Origin: Eunapius fragilis | Taxonomy: Eukaryota > Porifera > Demospongiae > Spongillida > Spongillidae | Assembly (NCBI GenBank): GCA_963681505.1 | Contig: OY811975.1 | Span: 10,820,751-10,884,750, forward strand | Reading direction: 5' to 3' | DNA: 64,000 bases | In this document: positions 31,620 through 41,500 of the stretch, one piece after another | Layout: every line of letters begins with the position of its first letter | Position numbering within the stretch: the first letter of the stretch is position 1 | The notes under the pieces: model-generated | Databases searched by the model: none | The model's input: the letters and a program-made list of their open reading frames with translations, nothing else | Told to the model about the DNA's origin: nothing | Program-made: the position numbers and the translations under genes

Positions 31620-34211
31620 TTATTTTGCCCTAGGATCCTGCAGATATTTGTCATATGGACGCGCAGGTGGTCTGCGATTCCTTCTTGGTCTCGAGGACAC
31701 CAGACCCCCAACAGAGGTATCGCCATTTCCTGTTTTATCCTGAGCCACATTTGTTTCTGATCCACCCACAGTTTCATTTACCTCTTGACCAACTGAACCT
31801 TGCTGAGGCAAAGACACCACCGACTGCAACTCAGGTTCATTCTCCTCTGAAGGGACCATCACTGGGGATGGAGAATCTGGGTTGTTTACTATGTCTCTTT
31901 GTGGGTGTGTATCACTGCAATCACTGTGGTTGAAGTGTGTATACTGCATTAAAGTGTCACGCTCCTCTATCACTGGCTCATCTGCTGGCTCATCTGGCTG
32001 CTCCTTATGTCGTACACGCAATTGGTCTGCATGTTTCCTTCGAACGACCCCGTTAATATCCACCAGATATGAGTAATCTGAATATTGCTTCTTGATAATG
32101 CCAGCTACGTAGCCCTGTTGAGATGGTTTCTGAACCCATACCGCCTCATCCTGGAAAAACCAACGTGGTTGTGCTTTGTTATCATGATACAGTTTTTGCA
32201 TTACTGATGACTTGTCTGAAGAACTATTTGCATCAGGCTCCAGCTTGGATCTTAACCGATGCCCCATTAGCAACTCGGCTGGAGAGCGTCCTGTGGATTT
32301 GTGTGGTGTGTTACGATAAGACAGCAAGAATCTTTGTAAACGTAAGTCTAGATCAGCAGAGCTGTTCTTTCCAGCCCTGAGTCGTTCTTTGAAAGTTCTT
32401 ACCATTCTTTCAGCTAGGCCATTAGTCTTAGGATGGTATGGAGTAGATTTGATGTGTGTGATATAGTTTTGGTTACAAAAATCTTGAAATTCCTGAGACA
32501 CAAACTGAGGGCCATTGTCAGACACAATAACTTTTGGAATGCCCAGTTGGCAAAATATCTCCCTCAGTAGCTTGATTGTAGTTATAGCTGTCATAGATGT
32601 ACTGCGTTTAATCTCAACCCATTTAGAATATGAATCCACAACAACCAACCAATACATGCCCTCAAACGGCCCAGCGTAATCAATATGAATCCGAGCCCAA
32701 GGTTCAGAGGGTGAATTCCAGGAATAGAAGAGTGTTTCTGGTGCCCGCGGTCTGTTTTCTTGACAAGAGTAACATCCTTTCAAAAATACCTCGATTTCCG
32801 AGTCAATACGGGGCCACCACACATAAAACCGTGCCAATGCTCTCATGGCCCAAACTCCTGGATGTCCCTCATGCAGGAGTGTTAGGACCTGTTTACGCAG
32901 TGAATAGGGGACTACAATTCTTCCACTCCAAAGAAGAATACCATTTTCAAATGACAGTGATTCCCTCTTCTCCCAAAATGTGGTAAACTCAGGTGAGATC
33001 TTTGATCTGTCCACTGGCCATCCCCGATCCACATAAGCTATAACCCTCTTTAGAACCTCATCCCTTTGAGACTCTCTTTGCAAGTCCTTCCTGGTCAATG
33101 ATAGGTCTCCCAAACGCACATTCAACAACACATCAGACTCTCCTACCCTTTCAGCAGCAGATGCATTGGTGGAACTCAAGGGTAGCCTAGACAAAAAGTC
33201 AGCAACAACATTTTCCTTCCCTTGCACCACCTTCAGTTCATAATCATAAGCACTCAGTGTCAGTGCCCAACGCTGCAATCGATTTGCCACCATTCTTGGA
33301 ATTTCCCTGTGTGCCCCAAGAATCCGCTCCAATGGTTTGTGATCAGTTTGTAAAGTAAAGTGACGACCATATACATACTGATGAAACTTAATGATTCCGA
33401 ACACAATAGCCAAGGCTTCCTTGTCTATGGCTGCATACTGCTGCTTCCTCTTGCTCAGCCTCCTAGAAGCATAGGCTACAGGTTTTTCTGTACCATCAGG
33501 GAACTTGTGTGACAAAACAGCACCAACCCCCAAATCACTTGCGTCAGTTGTGACAATCACTGGTAACTCCAAACTATAATGTATCAGGGTGTCTTTTGAT
33601 GTCAATAGGTGCTTTAATTTTGTGAACAACCGATCATGTGTCGCCTTCCATGCCCACTTAGTTTCCACTTTAACCAAGTCGTGTAATGGAGCACACATAG
33701 CCTGTAAATGAGGAATGAACCGGGAATAATAATTCACTGACCCCAAAAAGGACCGGAGCTCCTTTTTGTTGCTAGGAGTAGGCATGCATTTTATAGCCTG
33801 AAGATGCTCCTCTGTTGGATGAATCCCCTGTTCATCAATACGATGACCCAGATAACTAATTTCTTTTTGAAAGAACGCACATTTTGACTTTCTGATTCGT
33901 ATGTTTGATAGCCTTAATCTGTGGAAAATATCACGCAAGATCTTGAAATGTTCTTCCTTTGATTTTCCGCCCACAAGAATATCATCAATGAAAATAGCTG
34001 TATAAGGTATTCCTTCCAGGATTTTTTCCATAGTCTTTTGAAAATATGCTGGAGCAAAATTAACTCCAAAAGGTAACCTCTTGTACTGAAAATACCCAAT
34101 GTGCGTTGCAATAACAAAATACTTCATATCGAGAAATGAGCGGTCAACGGGAAACCTGAAAGTCTGGATTTCGGTCATTTGTAATTGTCTGCTGTTGCTA
34201 ATGTTTACCAA
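31620..34211 (-). CDS. Retrotransposon Pol, 3' part: RT (incomplete), RNase H, integrase
   Basis: Continuous frame of about 860 codons. Early on it shows RT motifs YKRLPFGVNFAPAYFQ and the catalytic box IFIDDI (about residue 75). RNase H residues follow (TTDASDLGVGAVLS, DKEALAIVFG, TDHKPLE), then the integrase H2C2 finger (HEGHPG ... CYSCQ) and DDE core elements (IDYAGPF, SDNGPQFVSQEF, HPKTNGLAERMVRTFKE). A Ser/Glu/Pro-rich tail ends RRPPARPYDKYLQDPRAK. The order RT-RH-IN is diagnostic of Ty3/gypsy. The frame has no ATG at its 5' end and lacks the first catalytic Asp region of RT, because the coding sequence is interrupted between 34211 and 35376. Confidence 0.92.
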   Translation of the reverse strand: MVNISNSRQLQMTEIQTFRFPVDRSFLDMKYFVIATHIGYFQYKRLPFGVNFAPAYFQKTMEKILEGIPYTAIFIDDILVGGKSKEEHFKILRDIFHRLRLSNIRIRKSKCAFFQKEISYLGHRIDEQGIHPTEEHLQAIKCMPTPSNKKELRSFLGSVNYYSRFIPHLQAMCAPLHDLVKVETKWAWKATHDRLFTKLKHLLTSKDTLIHYSLELPVIVTTDASDLGVGAVLSHKFPDGTEKPVAYASRRLSKRKQQYAAIDKEALAIVFGIIKFHQYVYGRHFTLQTDHKPLERILGAHREIPRMVANRLQRWALTLSAYDYELKVVQGKENVVADFLSRLPLSSTNASAAERVGESDVLLNVRLGDLSLTRKDLQRESQRDEVLKRVIAYVDRGWPVDRSKISPEFTTFWEKRESLSFENGILLWSGRIVVPYSLRKQVLTLLHEGHPGVWAMRALARFYVWWPRIDSEIEVFLKGCYSCQENRPRAPETLFYSWNSPSEPWARIHIDYAGPFEGMYWLVVVDSYSKWVEIKRSTSMTAITTIKLLREIFCQLGIPKVIVSDNGPQFVSQEFQDFCNQNYITHIKSTPYHPKTNGLAERMVRTFKERLRAGKNSSADLDLRLQRFLLSYRNTPHKSTGRSPAELLMGHRLRSKLEPDANSSSDKSSVMQKLYHDNKAQPRWFFQDEAVWVQKPSQQGYVAGIIKKQYSDYSYLVDINGVVRRKHADQLRVRHKEQPDEPADEPVIEERDTLMQYTHFNHSDCSDTHPQRDIVNNPDSPSPVMVPSEENEPELQSVVSLPQQGSVGQEVNETVGGSETNVAQDKTGNGDTSVGGLVSSRPRRNRRPPARPYDKYLQDPRAK

Positions 34212-35385
34212 GGTTTAAATATGATTTTTGTTTGATTGTTCCGTTTTTTACTTTTGTGTAATATTCAAGAATTGTTCTATTGATTTTGTACGGAAAATTA
34301 TAATACTTGATAATAACTAACCAGCCCGAGGTGATACAACACTTGCGCCAACGGATCTATCTCAATCAGTATCACAGTTCATCAAATCAGTAAAAAAATG
34401 TATCCCTTTATATTGAACTTTTCGCTTCCAAAAAGGAAAATAGTGCTTCCCATAGACAAGTATGCAATGTGCTGTTTTTTTGACCTCATTACAATATTCC
34501 ACAAAGAATAATTATTGACACATAAAGATATTTCTAGTTGCGCCATTGGATTACTACTCTTCATACATTCTAGTATTTTATGACAGCTGAATATAATTTA
34601 TTTCTCTTAATATGTTCCTTCCTAACAATTTAAAAGTGAACAAGGTCCTCTTTTGGCCATAATAGAATTCACTGCTGAAAAAAAATGGCGCTTACCAGCT
34701 GATGTAATCCATGGGCATCGTAATACAAATTAATAACTTGTAGTTATTTTTATCGTGCCCTGTATACATATGGCTGGACAAAAGGGTCCATAATTAGACA
34801 ATACCGTAAGCCATTGCGGCTAGATGCGCCATGGCCTCGATTGATGTGGTGTTTTTTGAGAGAGCTGCATCTTGTTCATTTAACATCAAATACCAGTTGA
34901 TCCCTCCCATTTAACTGGTGTATTGTCGTAGTAGAGACTATATGCGCACTCTTCATATCGCAACCCTTAATAACGCGTAGCCAATTTATATACGGATATC
35001 GTACCAAGCACAGACAAATTCTCAAGACGGTTCAGCATGGCCGGCGGAGCGCAGCAGGCAACCCAGGCAATTGCCTGGGTAGATTTTTGGGCTTAAAAAG
35101 TAAATTAAATAAGCACGGCTCGTTCCAAGTCTTCGGCTGTGTCGCGATCGGCTCTGTACGGTAGGCTCAGCATCGTCCTGGAGAGAGCCAAATAATGTAA
35201 GGGCCATGGCCATGTTAGCTAGCTATCTTCCAGTTTATTGACTCCTAGTGTCTCAAATAAGGTTTATCTTTTAATCGTAAATAAATAAATAAATATACGG
35301 CTATACGTACTATAAAATAAACAACCTAGTTTCATGACACATACTTAAAAAGCTTCCTCCTCTTGCCTGATTACTTTACAGATGG
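34150..35385. other. Non-coding 1.2-kb interruption within RT
   Basis: The frame before it ends after PHPLPRFEDLMSKI, and the frame after it resumes at KYFVIATHIGYFQYKRLPFG. The segment between these in gypsy RTs (with the first catalytic Asp, LDLxxAYxQ) is missing, and 1.2 kb of AT-rich sequence lies in its place. I see no gene, clear TIR or target duplication in it, so it may be an old insertion with deletion at the site, or replacement. Confidence 0.7.
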
Positions 35386-37043
35386 AAGTAGATTTTAGAC
35401 ATAAGATCCTCAAATCTAGGCAGTGGGTGAGGGTCAACATATATGCATGGATTTAGTGTAGCCTTGAAGTCACCACAAATCCTAATGGCGCCAGAAGCTT
35501 TTCTCACACACACAATTGGCGAGGCCCATTCCACAGGGTGGCTTTGAGTATCCACTGGTTCAATAACACTCTTGTCCACTAACCGTCTTAGCTCAATTTC
35601 CACAGACTCCTTCATTGCAAATGGTAATGGCCGGGCTGAGTAAACCTTGGGAGTAATGTTGCTTTTTAAATGTACCACCGCTTTATGTCCTTTTATTACA
35701 CCTAGGTCATCACCGAATAGCTCTTGATATTTACTAATCAAAGCTTCCAATTCAATCTCAGATTGCTTTTGTGGCTCACCCAGCTGATTTACACTGTCCA
35801 GTCTCACCACGGATGGTAATTCCAACCCAAAACTAAGGCACCAATCCAATCCAAAAAGCGGAAAGTCATGTTTCCTAACAACCACTACAGCCAGGTGTTG
35901 CACCTTCTCTTTCAGTTTCACTGCTACTACTGCCTCACCACATGTGTCCACCGTCACATTGGTGTAAGCAACCAATGAACTTGTAGGTTTAAGGGGTGGA
36001 GACCCAATCTTAATCCACATGCGTTTACTAATAATGGATCTTGATGCACCCGGATCATAAAGCATGGTTATAGGTCTTCCGTTTAACTGAACTTCCACTT
36101 TGGCCGAAACTGACTTGATAGCCATTATGGTATTCAAGACCCCTGATTCCTCTTCACCACTGGAAGGTGTCCCTTCCCTGGTTTCTGTTTCAACTGAATT
36201 TACCTGTTTTCCTTTCCCCTTTTTCACAATAGCCTTTCCAGACTTTATGCAAACTCGAGCAAAATGTCCTTCCAGTCCACATGTGTGACAGCTTGAGCTT
36301 GCCGCTGGGCATGACTCACCTTTCATGTGTCTGGGAAACCCACACTTCAAACAATCAACCCCTACATGTAAATTTCTCGTTTGCTCAAATCTCTGTTTAC
36401 CTGTACCCCTTTTATTTGGTTTGGCCTTAACCCTGCAGGTGGTTGTCTCCTGTTTAAGCTCACTTTTTGTCATAGCACGTATTTGTTGCTGTTGGGTAAA
36501 AGCCTGCTCCACTATTAATGCTGACTGCTCAACCTGTTGAAGTGTAGCGTCATTCGTTGGATGTAGTCTAAAAATTTCCTGTTGCCATGAATCATTGCTT
36601 ATGCCAATCACCAACTGATCTCTTAACCTTTCATCTAAGGATTGGCCAAAAGCACATTTCCCAGCAATTGCACGTAATGAAATCAAAAACTGTGTTACAG
36701 TTTCCTCCTCTTTCCGGTGACGTAGCGTGAATTTCACCCTTTCTGCAATCACACAAGTGTCCTTCTTGAAATGAGTTTGCAGGGTGCGTTTTAAAACGAC
36801 ATACGTCTTCGTGTTGACAGCATCCGGTCTAAAATGGTCGACCAATACCTTAAAAGCATCGGGTCCAATTCGGGATAACAGAAGGCTCCTACGGGCATCA
36901 GCCGTGGCATCGCCTTGAAGCAAATTTTGAAGGTCCAATTCGGTCTCAAAACGTTGAATGTAATAATCAAATTCTTCCACCGCTACATCAAAACGCTCAA
37001 ACCTGAAACGTTGCACTGCTTGTCGTATGGCGTTTGCATCCAT
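35376..37043 (-). CDS. Retrotransposon Gag-protease-RT start
   Basis: Starts at ATG 37043 (MDANAIRQ), 20 nt inside the 5' LTR boundary. About 555 residues: Gag capsid-like region (YYIQRFETELDLQNLL, FGQSLDERLRDQLVIGI), two zinc knuckles (CLKCGFPRHMKGESC-like and the classical CHTCGLEGHFARVC), protease-like IMTLYDPGA region (MLYDPGASRSIIS) and the first RT motifs (PIVCVRKASGAIRICGDFKA). The protease active site reads DPG, not the usual DTG or DSG. The frame ends at a TAA just after MSKIYFHL, where the 1.2-kb interruption begins, so Gag and RT cannot be made as one polyprotein. Confidence 0.9.
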   Translation of the reverse strand: MDANAIRQAVQRFRFERFDVAVEEFDYYIQRFETELDLQNLLQGDATADARRSLLLSRIGPDAFKVLVDHFRPDAVNTKTYVVLKRTLQTHFKKDTCVIAERVKFTLRHRKEEETVTQFLISLRAIAGKCAFGQSLDERLRDQLVIGISNDSWQQEIFRLHPTNDATLQQVEQSALIVEQAFTQQQQIRAMTKSELKQETTTCRVKAKPNKRGTGKQRFEQTRNLHVGVDCLKCGFPRHMKGESCPAASSSCHTCGLEGHFARVCIKSGKAIVKKGKGKQVNSVETETREGTPSSGEEESGVLNTIMAIKSVSAKVEVQLNGRPITMLYDPGASRSIISKRMWIKIGSPPLKPTSSLVAYTNVTVDTCGEAVVAVKLKEKVQHLAVVVVRKHDFPLFGLDWCLSFGLELPSVVRLDSVNQLGEPQKQSEIELEALISKYQELFGDDLGVIKGHKAVVHLKSNITPKVYSARPLPFAMKESVEIELRRLVDKSVIEPVDTQSHPVEWASPIVCVRKASGAIRICGDFKATLNPCIYVDPHPLPRFEDLMSKIYFHL

Positions 37044-37062
37044 GACCCTCGTCGCCAATAAA
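37044..37062 (-). other. Candidate primer-binding site
   Basis: Coding-strand ttattggcgacgagggtc lies between the 5' LTR and the Gag ATG. Gypsy elements place a tRNA 3'-end complement (usually starting TGG) at this point. The matching tRNA was not identified. Confidence 0.5.
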
Positions 37063-37698
37063 TGTAAGGAAACGAAGCCGCGAACCAACGACCCACAGCG
37101 GCGGATACAGGTTTTGGGGGGGGGGGGGGGCACGGATGGTGGGTGTGGCTGGGGTGGGGTCGGCTTCTGGCCCGATACGAAAAGCGGGGGGGGGGGGGGG
37201 GGGGGGGGGGTGCTGTCGGTTTATGGCCCGATACGAGGAGCGGGGGGGGGGGGGGGGGGTGCTGTCGGTTTATGGCCCAAAACGAAGAGCGGGGGGGGGG
37301 GGGGGGGGGGGGGGGTGCTGTCGGATTCTGGCCCAAAACGAAGAGCGGGGGGGGGGGGGGTGCTGTTGGTTTCTGGCCCGATACGAAGGGCGGGGGGGGG
37401 GGGGGGGGGAGTATGATCGCGTATCGGGGGGCCCGGGATATAGTACAGTAGTAGAGTTCATGCGTGCGGATATCAATAGACAGCGCAATCGTGCAGCTAT
37501 ATTATAAAATGCGGCCCGAAAAGTTATGAATTTATTAATGAAGGGGGGGGGGGGGGGGGGCACGTGCCCCGAGTGCCCCCCCCCTGGATCCGCCGCTGAC
37601 CCACCGTACACAATATCTAGAACACGCCACAAGATTCCAATTAAAGCACCAAGCATGCGCTAGTCAATCAATACCAAAATTACACTATTGTTCTAACA
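37063..37698 (-). repeat. 5' LTR, split by a nested element
   Basis: 37063-37096 and 37598-37698 together equal the 128-bp LTR at 31466, apart from one substitution (gcaccaagcatg versus gcaccacgcatg). The 508-bp excess is the nested element plus its target duplication. Confidence 0.93.
37097..37597. mobile_element. 501-bp GGATCC-type element nested in the 5' LTR
   Basis: Bounded by agcggcggat and atccgccgct inverted repeats and flanked by GACCCAC on both sides (37090-37096, 37598-37604), a single copy of which stands in the intact LTR. Internally it has five tandem units of a poly-G run plus gtgctgtcggtttatggccc and gatacgaagagc, then a poly-G, gcacgtgc, poly-C hairpin. Related pieces lie at 17843-18048 and 61935-62080. 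No coding capacity; Gly/Pro-only frames are artefacts. A 7-bp duplication suggests a DNA-transposon mechanism. Confidence 0.9.
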
Positions 37699-37862
37699 GT
37701 ACTTAGTCGAGTACTAGGCTGATCCACACCACCTTCTGGTCTTCTGTCTCTTTGCTGGTAATGGTTTGCTCGTATCGTTATCCGTTGCCAGCAATATGCT
37801 CTCATTGCCACATTCTGAGTAGTCATGCTTCTTTTACTATTAACTCTTAGCCTCTCCGACTC

Positions 37863-37967
37863 TAGCCTCGTCCCCAGGCCCTATTTTTATATTAAAGTTA
37901 GCGGGGACAAAAATATTTTTTGTCCCCGCTAACTTTAATATAAAAAAAGGGCCTGGGGACGAGGCTA
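37863..37967. mobile_element. Hairpin MITE family C, copy 2
   Basis: 105-bp near-perfect palindrome: tagcctcgtccccaggccct and agttagcggggacaaaaa in the left arm, complements in the right arm. Shares terminal ctcgtccccag with the copy at 18394. Confidence 0.9.
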
Positions 37968-38154
37968 CTCCGACTCCATCTTGACCGATTGGAATTTCTA
38001 ATCCATTGGTCAATCATACACGGTACGATATGCACTCACGTGACTATCAACAATAGCAGCACATTACTTGTAATATGGACTACGTTAGTCCTGGTTACTT
38101 AGGGTTGGAGCGGGCTAAATACCAGGCTTATGCCTTTTTTTTTAATGCGGGTGA

Positions 38155-38260
38155 TTGCATTGCTATGCGGGTGAGCGGGTGAATCCTTTCAATTGCGGGT
38201 GAATCCTTTCAATTGCGGGTGACACCCGCAAAATGCGGGTGAGTTGGAAGGTCTGCCCCC
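38155..38260 (+). repeat. GCGGGTGA short tandem repeats
   Basis: Repeated gcgggtgaatcctttcaatt and gcgggtga units, ending in an inverted pair (gcgggtgacacccgc) before a poly-C run. Part of the 7.5-kb element's right side; the rest of 37968-38460 shows no gene. Confidence 0.7.
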
Positions 38261-38523
38261 CCCCCCCCCCCTCTTTGCGTCATAGCGTTTTTGTTAGATT
38301 AGTAGCATGAAACATTACTCAATGTGCAGTGTAGTCTGAATAGACGTAACTGCTGCAACTGGAGTCAACGCTGCAGCTAACTAGATGTTCCGTATTATAA
38401 AACAATACTTGCGGACAATAAAATTTTTCTTAACGTCACAGCCTCCCCCCCCCCCCCCCCCCCCCCTAACGTCACAATGACGCTAATTTTTCCAAATATA
38501 GTTTGGACAAGCCCCCTAAATTC

Positions 38524-41500
38524 ATGGCGATGATGATAATCGACCTGTTGATTGCCTTATCCCTCCTCGGAAGTTAATACCACCGTTACCATACCACCAG
38601 GCTCTGCTCTGCAGGACTACCTATGCAGCGGACCACTCCAGTCTAGTAATATGACTGTTGTGTTGGAAGATGGAGAACATCGCATAGCTTAACAACCGAC
38701 GTGCAATATTACCACTGAAGGCAGCGTAACGATGACGGGGTCTCTCGACTTAACGAAAAGGACAGTTATCCGTTGCGAATCGAAAACGAGCGCAAACTTT
38801 TCAGTACAAATGTTGACCATGGAGCGAATCACGTTCATTAACTGTGGTATAAAACTTGTATCAATCGAAAGTACTTTAATCGTGAACTGCACATTTCAGG
38901 ACTGTACAAGTGGAGCTATATCGTCAGACACAAATGTACTTATCGATACTCTTATTGGTGCTGCGATATTGTATGGATCAACAGGTAAGGCTAGTATCAC
39001 TGGGTGCACATTTCAGAACAACAGTGCTAGTGATGGTGGTGGTGTGATGTTGTATGGATCAACAGGTAATGTTAGCATCACAGACTGCACATTTCAGAGC
39101 AACAGTGCTGGTGGTTATGGTTATGGTGGTGGTGCTGTGATGTTGCAGCGATCAACAGGCGATGTTAGTATCACAGGGTGCACATTTCAGAGCAACAGTG
39201 CTGGTAGGTATGGTTATAGTGGTGGTGCTGTGATGTTGCAGCAATCAACAGGCGATGTTAGTATCACAGGGTGCACATTTCAGAGCAACAGTGCTTTAAA
39301 TGGTGGTGGTGCTGTGATGTTGAATGAATCACCAGGTGATGTTAGTATATCAGGGTGCACATTTCAGAGCAACAGTGCTAGGGGTGGTTATGGTGATGGT
39401 GGTGGTGCTGTGATATTGCAGCAATCAACAGGCGATGTTAGTATCACAGGGTGCACATTTCAAAGCAACAGTGCTGGTAGTGGTGGTGCTGTGGTGTTAT
39501 ATAGATCACCAGGTAATGTTAGTATCACAGGGTGCACATTTCAGAGCAACAGTGCTTTAAATGGTGGTGGTGCTGTGATGTTGAATGGATCACAAGGTGA
39601 TGTTAGTATCACAGGGTGCACATTTCAGAGTAACAGTGCTAGTGGTGGTTATGGTGATGGTGGTGGTGTGATGTTGTATGGATCAACAGGTAATGTTAGC
39701 ATCACAGGGTGCACATTTCAGGGCAACAGTGCTAAGGGTAGTGGTGGTGCTGTGGTGTTGCATGGATCAACAGGGGATGTTAGTATCACAGGGTGCACAT
39801 TTCAGAACAGTGCTAATGGTTATGGTGGTGCTGTGGAGTTGGGTGGACAAATAGGCAATGTTACAATAACTGACTGCACATTCCATATGAACAGAGGATA
39901 TGAAGGAGGAGCCATTTCATTTCAACAGTTTTTATTATACAATGAAGGGATTTTCTATAATGTGTTTAGAAATGTATCAATTACTAAAAACATTGCAGAA
40001 GCAGGTGCAGCAATCTATGCAGGTGATTCGAATGAAGGGATAATCCAACTCACCCTCCAGGATGTGGTTGTAAAAAACAACCATTGCTCTTCTGGTACAT
40101 GTGCAGGAGCCATTTACTTTAAAGGAGTGAAAATGGACCTCCTTGGCAGTCCCACCACAGGGAGCCATTTCTCATATAACTCTCCCCAAGGTGCAATACA
40201 AGGAGAAGGTGGTATCGTGACACTGCATGGTTACGTCACATTTGACCATAACACAGGGGTTAATGGAGGGGCCATAAGTCTGTCCAACAATGTTCCATTG
40301 TACTTATATAGCAATAGTATAGTGCACTTATCCAACAATATAGCAACTGGATATGGTGGTGCTATATACAGTAATGGGAAACAGAATGTGTACAATAGGC
40401 TGTATGATCCGACATGTATTCTACTCCTCCATTATACAATCAGTGCTTCCTCAATAACCTTCATTGATAACCATGCACTGCAAGGTGGTCATGCTGTTTA
40501 TGCCAGGCCTATCTATAATTGTGGTGGTTCCTTTTCTGAAGCTTCTTCACACCTCTTACTTCCCATTGACTTGATGAGTTTTTTCAACATTACTCCATTA
40601 CCAGGAGACATCAATGATGCCCAAGTACTCTCCTTTCCAGAAAATGTGAACTATTGTGGCTGCAGTGATCCTAATTTGTGCAATGGTACAAGTCCATATC
40701 TCACCACATAACCTGGTAGGACTGTAAAACTTAATATTACCTCAGCGGATAAAAGAAGTAACCTATCACCTAGTGTGGTTTACACACAAGTTGATACAGA
40801 TGGTATTCAATCTCAAAACATCATGCTTGGACCTCGACAGAAGGCTCAGTGGATAGGAACAGTATGTGCTCAAATAGAGTACCAAATATATGGACCAGAA
40901 AATACATCACTCAAATTGCTTCTCTCCAATGATCCTAATGGTTCCCCAACAGTTATTAATGTGAAGCTGTTACCATGTGAGCCAGGGTTTGTATTAATTA
41001 CCAATTCTTTTACCAACATGATGAGGTGTGACTGTTCTCCCTTCCTGACATCATTAGGAGTGATCTGTGATACATCAGATGGTACTGTGACCAGCAATAA
41101 TACTAACTGGATTGGTGTCTACAAGAACACTCTTCCTGCTCTGGCTCAAACCTGTCCTTTGGACTACTGCAATAGTACCATCAAAAAGCTGCCTCTAGCA
41201 AGGCCTGGGTACCTGTGTAATGGAGGGCGCACTGGCATTATTTGTGGTCATTGCCATGGCAACCTCAGTGTGATCTTTGGTTCTTCCAAGTGCCAGGAGT
41301 GCTCAGATATGTGGCTGACCACACTTGTAATGTTTGCAATGTTGGGTGTCTTCCTGGTAGCAGCACTGTTCTTCCTCAATCTCACCATCACACAGGGCAC
41401 ACTCTATGGGCTCATCTTCTATGCCAACATTATCCAAGTCAATACTTCTATATTCTTCAACCAGTCCATTTTAAATCCATTGCAGGTGATTGTGTCCTTG

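Larger units (their letters stand above)
31466..37698 (-). mobile_element. Ty3/gypsy LTR retrotransposon, young but broken
   Basis: Minus-strand element bounded by 128-bp LTRs that start TGTTAGAACAATAG and end TTTCCTTACA on the coding strand, with a 5-bp target duplication (GTACT). Order: 5' LTR, primer-binding region, gag-protease-start of RT, a 1.2-kb non-coding interruption, rest of RT-RNase H-integrase, polypurine tract, 3' LTR. The two LTRs differ at one position once the nested insertion is removed, so insertion was recent. It sits inside the hAT-like remnant of the 7.5-kb TIR element. Confidence 0.93.
30983..38516. mobile_element. 7.5-kb TIR transposon in the copy B promoter, hosting nested elements
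   Basis: Terminal inverted repeats: 30983-31032 starts gggggcttgtccaaactatg; the right end finishes catagt-like gtttggacaagccccc at 38516. The two 50-bp arms differ at one base (tgtttgg versus tatttgg) and continue gaaaaattagcgtcattgtg. Flanking TAA on both sides (30980-30982 and 38517-38519) is a plausible 3-bp target duplication. In block 2 the paralogous position (about 48995-49003) has no insertion. Inside are the remains of a hAT-like BED-type gene, an LTR element, a hairpin MITE and G/C runs. A TAA duplication suggests PIF/Harbinger-type ends, while the protein remnant looks hAT-like (which make 8-bp duplications); so it may be non-autonomous or composite. Confidence 0.75.

Noticed and set aside
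37044..37133. 30-residue N-terminal extension of Gag
   Set aside because: It would be read from the LTR and nested element; the ATG at 37043 follows the primer-binding region.
37027..37656. Gly-rich and Pro-rich frames inside the nested element
   Set aside because: Homopolymer G/C runs within a transposon inserted in an LTR.
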